NCBI GenBank assembly: GCA_016704485.1
Contig: JADJAA010000004.1
Span: 1 to 58,802, forward strand
DNA length: 58,802 nucleotides
From: Flavobacteriales bacterium
GTDB lineage: Bacteria; Bacteroidota; Bacteroidia; Flavobacteriales_F; PHOS-HE28
Direction: 5' to 3'
A program made the translations under genes and the position numbers. The notes beneath the pieces were generated by a model. It saw only the letters and a list, made by a program, of their open reading frames with translations, made no database searches and was not told where the DNA came from. Shown piece after piece: positions 9,124-15,864 of this stretch (position 1 is the stretch's first letter; every line of letters begins with the position of its first letter).

Positions 9124-9987
9124 CTACATCACCGTAAAGACAATAGGTAGTTTGAACCGGACCGCGACGTTCTTCCCTTGGTATTTGCCGGGATTCCATT
9201 TTATCATTTCCCGAACTACACGCAACGCTTCTGCATCAATACTTGGATGGACACCTTTGACCACCGTTGCAGAAGTGATCGTGCCATCGGCATCAACTAC
9301 GAAGGCAATAACAACCCTGCCCGACTTGTTGAGCCTACTTGCATCCACTGGATATTTAATGGATCTTTTAAGGTACTTGTAGAGTTCCTTTTCACCACCT
9401 GGATATTCTGGTTTTACATCAACACCCCAGTCATCAATAGGACCGGTCTCGTTCGATCCGGTGGTTCCACCTGAGGAATTCGTACTGTTTCCGGTATCCG
9501 GTCCATTCGTACTCGTGCTGTCGCCGATCAGATCAGTGCTGACCGTAGTTGTCGTAGTATCCAGAGGTGTGGTCAGGACGCTATCAACTGCAACCCGTAC
9601 GCTTGCATCCTGGGTCGGAGCAGGCTTCGACTGTTCAGGCTTTTTGGTGTTGACTTTGGGGATATCCGTCTTAGGAAGAACGCTTGGTGGCAGGATATCG
9701 AAGATACAATCGGTTGCTGTGAGACTTGGTGGGTCAGCATTCACGACCGGATCTTGGAACAAGCGTGGGAGGAATAGCAACGCACCCATCAACCCAACGG
9801 ATGTGAAGAATGCGATCAGCATCGTTCGATGATGTTCCTGGCGGATGACGTAGGCACCGTAAGCTTTATTCCGATCAGCGAATACTAGCTCATTGCGAGC
9901 TGCGGAAAGTACGTTACTCCATCCTGTGCTGCTTAACGCGATGGAGAATAAAAGAAGTGCGGCAAAAAGTACGGCTATGGGGATCAT
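9124..9987 (-). CDS. TonB-family energy transducer
   Basis: The 287-residue product has a hydrophobic N-terminus (residues 2-20), the Bacteroidota-typical phrase FADRNKAYGAYVIRQEH, and a second membrane segment near residues 57-75. A low-complexity periplasmic linker rich in Pro, Thr, Ser and Gly spans about 90-185. The C-terminal TonB domain follows (KPEYPGGEKELYKYLKR, SGRVVIAFVVDADGTI, VREMIKWNPGKYQGK). It should pass proton-motive energy to outer-membrane receptors such as the one at 32276..35098. No exbB or exbD is nearby. A 9-bp inverted repeat lies directly upstream of the start codon. Confidence 0.85.
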   Translation of the reverse strand: MIPIAVLFAALLLFSIALSSTGWSNVLSAARNELVFADRNKAYGAYVIRQEHHRTMLIAFFTSVGLMGALLFLPRLFQDPVVNADPPSLTATDCIFDILPPSVLPKTDIPKVNTKKPEQSKPAPTQDASVRVAVDSVLTTPLDTTTTTVSTDLIGDSTSTNGPDTGNSTNSSGGTTGSNETGPIDDWGVDVKPEYPGGEKELYKYLKRSIKYPVDASRLNKSGRVVIAFVVDADGTITSATVVKGVHPSIDAEALRVVREMIKWNPGKYQGKNVAVRFKLPIVFTVM

Positions 9988-10043
9988 GTTGAAGTGGATT
10001 TGCTTGGGTAACGCCGGGTTACTAACAAGCAGTACACTTCAAC
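9988..10043 (-). promoter_or_regulatory. Inverted repeat in the leader of the TonB-family gene
   Basis: GTTGAAGTG at 9988..9996 and CACTTCAAC at 10035..10043 form a perfect 9-bp inverted repeat around a 38-base loop. The near arm touches the start codon, so an RNA stem could mask translation initiation. This is only a structural observation. Confidence 0.3.
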
Positions 10044-10103
10044 CTACAATTCCGTTCGATCGATATACAGGTCCAACGAAAGTTCCTCTCGGAAAATTAA
10101 AGA

Positions 10104-10271
10104 CTAATTCTTCTTTTCCTTATGCCTGCTGCGTACTTCAGGAGCTTCGTTCGGTTCAGCGGTTTTCTCGACCTTTACAGTAGAAGGGTCAGTGCGATAG
10201 CGAATGAAGATGGCCTTCAATTGAGGTTGTCCATATAAGCCAGAAAGATAGTACTTGCCAACATCATCCGG
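10104..10271 (-). pseudogene. C-terminal fragment of an unknown gene
   Basis: Read on the minus strand, this stretch gives a protein-like ending, DVGKYYLSGLYGQPQLKAIF and then IRYRTDPSTVKVEKTAEPN, with a charged tail EVRSRHKEKKN before the stop at 10104. There is no start codon, and the sense of the reading fades near 10270, where a plus-strand fragment of another gene begins. I read it as the 3' end of a gene cut by a rearrangement. The family is not recognised. Confidence 0.45.
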
Positions 10272-10279
10272 TTTTTTAT

Positions 10280-10699
10280 TTCGATGATGGCGAAGGATCC
10301 ACCGGGACCCATCCCTTGCATGTGTGCCCTGCGGATGGTGGCGGATCCACCGTCTGCCTCGTTGGTGTGAATGACTTCGGTTGCCCAGATACGGTGTGCA
10401 ATTTCATCTCCATGCCCGGTGATCCGAACGTGTTCGTGCCCAACGCCTTCACCCCGAATGGCGATACGAGCAACGATTCCTTACGCCCCGTCCTCAGCGG
10501 ATCCGTTGGCTGGAACTACCGCATCATGGTCTTCGATCGCTGGGGTTTGCTAACCTTCGATACGCGTGATCGCAACGCGGCATGGGACGGAACGCACGAT
10601 GGTGCGGGATCACCTTTGGATGTGCACGTGTGTAACGTGATCATGGAACGCAACGGCGATGCCCGTGTTCTCATTGGGCATGTGACCTTGGTGAGCTAG
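10280..10699 (+). pseudogene. Truncated secreted protein: PKD-like end plus T9SS type B sorting domain
   Basis: The reading begins abruptly in a PKD-like strand (FDDGEGSTGTHPLHV, then CLVGVNDFGCPDTVC). It continues into a gliding-motility/T9SS type B C-terminal domain with FVPNAFTPNGD, IMVFDRWGLLTF, AAWDGTHDG and the terminal GHVTLVS. Intact proteins of this class carry a signal peptide and hundreds of residues before this domain. Here only about 140 codons remain and an in-frame stop lies at 10205. Start codons such as TTG 10316 would give a protein with no export signal. It is best seen as the 3' remnant of a large adhesin-like gene. Confidence 0.7.
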
Positions 10700-10702
10700 G
10701 GG

Positions 10703-11125
10703 TTATTCGCTTGCACGCACTGCGACTTTTGGTGCCATCGGGCGAGACTGATCTGCAGGTATGGCATCCACCGGCGGGACGTTCACGGATGTGATGGAAG
10801 ACTTCGTTGAAGAAGTAGAAGCAGATGCAGTACCCTTGACCGCTGAAGGCATGCTATCCCCGGTTATCGGAAGGGCATCCCGCGTGATCGAAACTTCCTC
10901 CACTTCGCTTTCCCTCACTCCAGGCCGGGTTTCACTGGATCTTTCCAGATCGAGGTAAGGATTCATTCCCAAACTATCATGGAGAGGAATGGCTTCTGTC
11001 GTGACCGACACTTCTGTAGGGCCGGTTCGTATAGAAACTCGTCTCGAAGACGATTGGGCCAGAACGGCAAAGCTGCACAGGACCCAGATCACCAATGTCA
11101 TATTTCTTTTCCAGCAATGGCTCAT
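10703..11125 (-). CDS. Hypothetical secreted protein, low complexity
   Basis: The 140-residue product has an N-terminal hydrophobic stretch (MTLVIWVLCSFAVLAQ from residue 9), which fits a signal peptide. The mature part is rich in Ser, Thr, Val and Pro without a recognised domain. Two similar phrases, VSVTTEAIPLHDSLG and VSITRDALPITGDSM, suggest a short internal duplication. The ATG at 11125 overlaps the TGA of the upstream gene in an ATGA arrangement, so it is probably translated by coupling with that gene. A start at 11101 would give a cleaner signal peptide. Function unknown. Confidence 0.55.
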   Translation of the reverse strand: MSHCWKRNMTLVIWVLCSFAVLAQSSSRRVSIRTGPTEVSVTTEAIPLHDSLGMNPYLDLERSSETRPGVRESEVEEVSITRDALPITGDSMPSAVKGTASASTSSTKSSITSVNVPPVDAIPADQSRPMAPKVAVRASE

Positions 11126-12195
11126 CGTGTGGTGGTAATGATGAAGTCCATATTGAGGTAACTAGTGAAAAGGTCATAGTTGTACACCCTGAAGCGGACC
11201 TGTCCAGTTCGCGATTCCACAGATTCCACTACCACATTGGGTGGCACCGCCCAATCCCCGCCAAGGACCACTGAGGCACCTGAGTTCCATGTATGGCCCG
11301 GTATGATCGCAGTCAACGTGTATATGGTGTTCGCGGCTATGTTGAGTGGAGGGTAGTACCAAACGCCAACTGTAGCGTCCACGAACCGTCTCCACCTAGC
11401 ACCGTCCCAATAGTAATAGCCTGGATAGACGTTATTGGGCGCGGCTCCTGCCGTGGCCGTATTGTACACCATCATGGCCTGCAGGATCCCGGCCGCACCA
11501 ATAGGTGCATTGGAGATGATACTGGTGAGCGCTACACGGGGAAGGAGCGCACCCTTGTTCGTGGCCTGAAGATCCAGGATCGCACCTACGCCGGGTACGC
11601 CACCGATACCGACATTGCCGATATTGGAGATCCGCATGCGCTCTACACCAGTGGTGGAAAATCCCAACGTGTTCAAGCTTTGGCGGAAAAGGCCCATGTT
11701 GGTGTTGGTTGTCCAACTATAGGCGGGCAATGCGGCTGTTCCGTCGCCGAATGAAGCCAATTGACCAGCGGTGTTGAACTCATACCGTTGAATGTTATTG
11801 GTCCTGACCTGCACGCCGATATTATCCGTCGTGCCCAGAAAGTTCGTTGCAGCAACAGTTCCGGCATTTCCTAAGATCGCCCACGCATCTGTAGAGGCAG
11901 CGAAACGGATCCATCTTAGCGTCGGCGTATTCCAGTAATAATACCCCGGTGAAACCCCGTTAACACCTGCGACGGTATTCGTGTTGAAGACAAGCAGCGA
12001 ATTGTCAGGTGCCACGATGGGCGCTGCAACCACGATCGATGTTAGAACAACACGTGGAACCAATAGGCCGGTTGTGCCGCTTGTTATATCCAACATGGCT
12101 GAAGCGGCGGGCGCTGCTCCCGTAGCATTTATCCCAACGTTCTGGGCATGCGCGGCAGTGCTGAATAATAGAAACGCAAGAGTCAATTTCTTCAT
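11122..12195 (-). CDS. Secreted surface protein, paralogue A
   Basis: The 357-residue product has a signal peptide (MKKLTLAFLLFSTAAHAQ) and then the segment NVGINATGAAPAASAMLDI. A unit of about 65 residues (MLDITSGTTGLLVPRV to YYYWNTPTLRWIRFAA) recurs later in the protein in diverged form (ILDLQATNKGALLPRV to YYYWDGARWRRFVDAT). This unit is common in Bacteroidota secreted proteins of unknown role and resembles segments seen near tail-fibre-like proteins. No T9SS sorting domain is visible at the end, which reads NMDFIITTTR. Its first 130 residues are almost the same as those of the gene at 12551..14179. It overlaps the next gene by 4 bases. Confidence 0.7.
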   Translation of the reverse strand: MKKLTLAFLLFSTAAHAQNVGINATGAAPAASAMLDITSGTTGLLVPRVVLTSIVVAAPIVAPDNSLLVFNTNTVAGVNGVSPGYYYWNTPTLRWIRFAASTDAWAILGNAGTVAATNFLGTTDNIGVQVRTNNIQRYEFNTAGQLASFGDGTAALPAYSWTTNTNMGLFRQSLNTLGFSTTGVERMRISNIGNVGIGGVPGVGAILDLQATNKGALLPRVALTSIISNAPIGAAGILQAMMVYNTATAGAAPNNVYPGYYYWDGARWRRFVDATVGVWYYPPLNIAANTIYTLTAIIPGHTWNSGASVVLGGDWAVPPNVVVESVESRTGQVRFRVYNYDLFTSYLNMDFIITTTR

Positions 12196-12550
12196 GGTAT
12201 CGCAGGTATTGATCATCACTCGTACACCGCATTCAAACCCAACCCCACACTATTTTACTCGATCTTTCCCGTACAGGAAAGATCCATTCGATCAACTTCC
12301 GCATGAACGCTTACGCTATCAAAGGTAACACGTTCTGAGCTCCCATGGAAAAGAAGTGAATGGTCAACCTATGGATCAACTTGATCCGCAACCTGTCCGG
12401 TGTGGTGAATGGTCAATGATCACGGGTCAAAGTGCCTTGATCAATGGTGTGTATCCACATTTGATATGCCTTTTGGGATCGGGAATAGTGCTTGTAGCAA
12501 TACATTGGTCTTTACGTAAGAAATTCCGATCATGAGCTGCCATTGCCATT
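12196..12550. other. Intergenic region with a stem-loop
   Basis: This 355-base gap between the two paralogues holds no supported gene. A stem-loop at 12261..12284 pairs GATCTTTCC with GGAAAGATC around a 6-base loop. It lies 66 bases upstream of the start at 12195. The decamer GTGAATGGTC occurs twice (near 12356 and 12405). The terminator of the upstream paralogue and the promoter of paralogue A should be here, but neither is clear. Confidence 0.4.
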
Positions 12551-14179
12551 CTACGGCTTAGGGATCTGAGCGGGCATGCCAGGCAGATATACACCTTCTG
12601 ACACCTTGTATTTTCCATGGTGTACGCCTGCAGGAACGATACTTCCTACAGCTGTTAGGCGAGCAGGGTCAATTCCGTACACTTCCTGATCACTCGGCCA
12701 GTAGAAGATATTGGCCGGGTCAACTTGGTTCGCGGCTTTCGCTATGGCCGGCTCCTGTTCTGGTTTTAACCACCTTGGACCTGGAGCTTGTGGGAACCTG
12801 CCTTCACCGAATCCGGTCTTGGGTTTTACGACCAACTGGTACTCAACGGTACCGCTATGCACGCCGCCATTCAATTCAACAAGATCGAATCCTGTTGGAG
12901 TTCTATTGGTCATGGTAATACCGTTGAATTCCAACATATCCACTGGTGTGCAGAATACACGCACTGGATAGTCTTCAGTTACCATGATGATATCGGCCAA
13001 TATGGGGTCGAGCGCAACATGTGCACGACCATTTACCAATTGGACGGTTCCGTAATCCTGATACCAGTATTCAGGAGATTCCGGACACGTGAGGAGGATG
13101 CGACCGTGATCCGCAGTAGGTATGATCTCACTAACTGCGTTGGTACCAGTGATCTTTCTTGCTATGCCACCCACAGTGGTAGCAACATAAGCAAATGCTT
13201 GATTAATACCGGGATAAGTGTATGATTCGAAATAGCCTCCGGCTTTGGTCAGCGTGTTGCTGAATGCCACGCCTTCAGCGCCAAAGGCATCTTGGTTCTG
13301 AGCATCTGCAGTTGCCGAAGATCCTAAGGTATATCCTGGGTTTCCTGCTGTCACTCCCCTTCCACTATACCCTCTGATCGCTATTTGATCACCTCCTAGG
13401 CCAGCGTTGGTTACATTCAATTGACCATACAGGCTAGGTGGATTGAACCCGGCAGTATTGTTCTGAACATAGTTGTATGATGCGATCCAAACGTCGGAAA
13501 AGGTTATGGCCGCAGCAACCGTGGCTGCACCCGTACTCTGTGCAAAAGTCGATGTATAGCCTGCCGCTGGATTGGATGCATAAACCCCAGCGCCCAACAA
13601 GGATTGAACAGGTGCACCGAATGTAATGTTGGTTTCTCTACCTAAATACCCGCCAACATTGTTACTGTGTCCATTAATTGCATCAAACGTGCCGCTTGCA
13701 ACCTCCAATCGGGCTAGCGTTGGTAATGGTTGATTGATCCCAACATATCCATTGTTGCGAACACGCATTCGCTCAATATTGTTCGTACGTACAACCAGAT
13801 CCACATTATCCGAAGTTCCAAGAAAGTTCGTTGTAGCCACAGTGCCTGCATTGCCCAGAATTGTCCAAGCATCCGTGGAGGCTGCAAAACGGATCCATCT
13901 CAAGGTTGGTGTATCCCAATAATAATACCCCGGAGAAACTCCATTCACACCTGCTATCGTATTCGTGTTGAACACTAGCAATGAATTTGCTGGTGCAACT
14001 ACAGGCGCTGCAACTATGATCGAGGTTAGAAGAACACGTGGAACCAAGAGGCCCGTTGTGCCGCTGGTAATATCCAACATGGCTGAAGCGGCGGGAGCTG
14101 CTCCCGTAGCATTTATCCCAACGTTCTGGGCATGCGCAACTGTACCGATCAGAAGGAACAAAAAAGCAAATTTTTTCAT
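12551..14179 (-). CDS. Secreted surface protein, paralogue B
   Basis: The 542-residue product has the signal peptide MKKFAFLFLLIGTVAHAQ and then the same NVGINATGAAPAASAMLDI segment and WIRFAASTDAW unit as paralogue A; identity is nearly complete to about residue 115. The middle (150-360) is rich in Gly, Ala and Asn and resembles beta-helix or fibre repeats. The last 180 residues look like an end cap (DHGRILLTCPESPEYWYQDYG and HVALDPILADII, then YPVRVFCTPVDM), similar in style to C-terminal pieces of fibre proteins. No T9SS domain is seen. A surface fibre or adhesin is a fair inference; the actual role is unknown. Confidence 0.7.
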   Translation of the reverse strand: MKKFAFLFLLIGTVAHAQNVGINATGAAPAASAMLDITSGTTGLLVPRVLLTSIIVAAPVVAPANSLLVFNTNTIAGVNGVSPGYYYWDTPTLRWIRFAASTDAWTILGNAGTVATTNFLGTSDNVDLVVRTNNIERMRVRNNGYVGINQPLPTLARLEVASGTFDAINGHSNNVGGYLGRETNITFGAPVQSLLGAGVYASNPAAGYTSTFAQSTGAATVAAAITFSDVWIASYNYVQNNTAGFNPPSLYGQLNVTNAGLGGDQIAIRGYSGRGVTAGNPGYTLGSSATADAQNQDAFGAEGVAFSNTLTKAGGYFESYTYPGINQAFAYVATTVGGIARKITGTNAVSEIIPTADHGRILLTCPESPEYWYQDYGTVQLVNGRAHVALDPILADIIMVTEDYPVRVFCTPVDMLEFNGITMTNRTPTGFDLVELNGGVHSGTVEYQLVVKPKTGFGEGRFPQAPGPRWLKPEQEPAIAKAANQVDPANIFYWPSDQEVYGIDPARLTAVGSIVPAGVHHGKYKVSEGVYLPGMPAQIPKP

Positions 14180-14447
14180 GGTCGAACAAGGTTAATTCAC
14201 GTATCAAAACGCGTTTGTTCCACCTCAAATAGCATACAGGATCGATCCCGATGAATGCCCTGTATGTTCTCCAACTTCCCTACGAACGCAACTATTCTCA
14301 AATGTATGACGAAATCCGATCTGAAAGGTGGCCTCTGGTTGCCCTCGGAAGCGAATTATTTTCAGATCAAGCGTTTGAGTTCTTCAACTCCTTCATTCTG
14401 GAATGGCATTACATTCGTAGCCAAGTTCAATTTTGGACCTGTCAACA

Positions 14448-15851
14448 ATGGAATTTGGTCGGGTGGGAAGTGAGTTTTTAAGTGGGTTGAGCACCATTTT
14501 GAAGTCCGATGGAATTCTTGTGGGTAAGGACGAGTTGCTTCATTATGGACATGACGAGACAGAGGATCTCAGTTACCCTCCGGAGGTTGTTGTGAGACCA
14601 GATACGACGAATGAGGTGGCCGCAGTGGTCCGGCTTTGTTCGCAATTCGGGATCCCAGTGACACCGATCGGTGCCCGAACAGGTTTGAGTGGAGGAGCGT
14701 TGTGTGTACATGGTGGTGTAGCTCTTACGTTGGATAGGATGAATGCGATCATCGACATTGATGAACGCAATCTGCAAGTGACCGTTGAACCCGGTGTGAT
14801 CACGCAAGTTCTACAGGAAGCTGTTGCCGCTAAGGGACTTTATTACGCCCCGGACCCAAGCAGCCGTGGAAGTTGCACAATTGGTGGAAACTTAGCCGAG
14901 AATGCTGGCGGACCAAGAGCCGTGAAGTATGGTGTTACGCGCGACTTTGTCCTGAACCTGGAGGTTGTGCTTCCGAGCGGTGAAGTGATCTGGACCGGTG
15001 CAAATACATTGAAGAACAGTACGGGCTACGACCTTACGCGCTTGATCGTTGGTAGCGAAGGCACGCTCGGGATCATCACGAAGGCCGTGCTCCGCTTAAT
15101 ACCATTACCCAAGGAGAACAGGTTGATGTTGGTGCCCTTCAGATCGGCTACAAAAGCATGTGAGGCCGTAAGCGCTGTGTTCCGTGCCGGCATTGTTCCC
15201 AGTGCGTTGGAATTCATGGAACGTGATGCCTTGGATTGGACACTGAAATTCGTGACCGGCGTTCATGTGAAAGTGGAAGATGATACAGCCGCTCATCTCC
15301 TCATCGAGGTCGACGGTCAATATGCCGATGTCGTAATGCGGGATTGTGAGACGATCCTTGCGGTGATGGAAAAGCACGAGTGCCAAGAGGTGTTGTTCGC
15401 GGAAACGAATGCGGAGAAGGACGCGCTTTGGTATATGCGCCGTAGAGTAGGGGAGGCCGTAAAAAGCAACAGCGTGTACAAAGAAGAAGATACCGTGGTG
15501 CCGCGCTACGAACTCCCACGATTATTGAAGGGAGTCAAGGACATCGGCGCTCGTTATGGTTTCAAAAGCGTGTGTTACGGTCACGCAGGCGATGGCAATC
15601 TGCATGTGAACATCATTAAAGGAGACCTTGATGATAACGCATGGACCAACGAGCTACCAAAAGCTATTCGCGAGATCTTCGAACTAACTGTTTCCTTGGG
15701 CGGAACGCTGAGTGGCGAACATGGTATTGGATTGGTGCAACGGCCTTATATGGATATTGCATTCAATTCCGTGCAATTGGAATTGATGAAACGTTTGAAA
15801 GAAGTCTTCGACCCCTTAGGGATCATGAATCCTGGAAAGGTTTTGCCGTGA
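14448..15851 (+). CDS. FAD-binding oxidase/dehydrogenase, GlcD type
   Basis: The 467-residue product matches the glycolate oxidase subunit D / D-lactate dehydrogenase family. The FAD-binding 4 domain shows VVVRPDTTNEVAAVVRLC, then PVTPIGARTGLSGGA, and SRGSCTIGGNLAENAGGPRAVKYG. The C-terminal FAD-oxidase domain has CYGHAGDGNLHVNI and GTLSGEHGIGLVQRPYM, and ends in FDPLGIMNPGKVLP. It likely oxidises a 2-hydroxy acid (glycolate, D-lactate or similar) in the cytoplasm and hands electrons to a carrier. No GlcE or GlcF partner is adjacent. The ATG at 14448 is chosen over a TTG at 14433. The gene converges with the CotH gene with only 13 bases between stops. Confidence 0.92.
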   Translation: MEFGRVGSEFLSGLSTILKSDGILVGKDELLHYGHDETEDLSYPPEVVVRPDTTNEVAAVVRLCSQFGIPVTPIGARTGLSGGALCVHGGVALTLDRMNAIIDIDERNLQVTVEPGVITQVLQEAVAAKGLYYAPDPSSRGSCTIGGNLAENAGGPRAVKYGVTRDFVLNLEVVLPSGEVIWTGANTLKNSTGYDLTRLIVGSEGTLGIITKAVLRLIPLPKENRLMLVPFRSATKACEAVSAVFRAGIVPSALEFMERDALDWTLKFVTGVHVKVEDDTAAHLLIEVDGQYADVVMRDCETILAVMEKHECQEVLFAETNAEKDALWYMRRRVGEAVKSNSVYKEEDTVVPRYELPRLLKGVKDIGARYGFKSVCYGHAGDGNLHVNIIKGDLDDNAWTNELPKAIREIFELTVSLGGTLSGEHGIGLVQRPYMDIAFNSVQLELMKRLKEVFDPLGIMNPGKVLP

Positions 15852-15864
15852 TCGGATCCAAGAA

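Noticed and set aside
14180..14447. Short plus-strand readings upstream of the FAD oxidase gene considered as a small gene
   Set aside because: No signal or motif; two frames are open at once, and the region must hold two divergent promoters.
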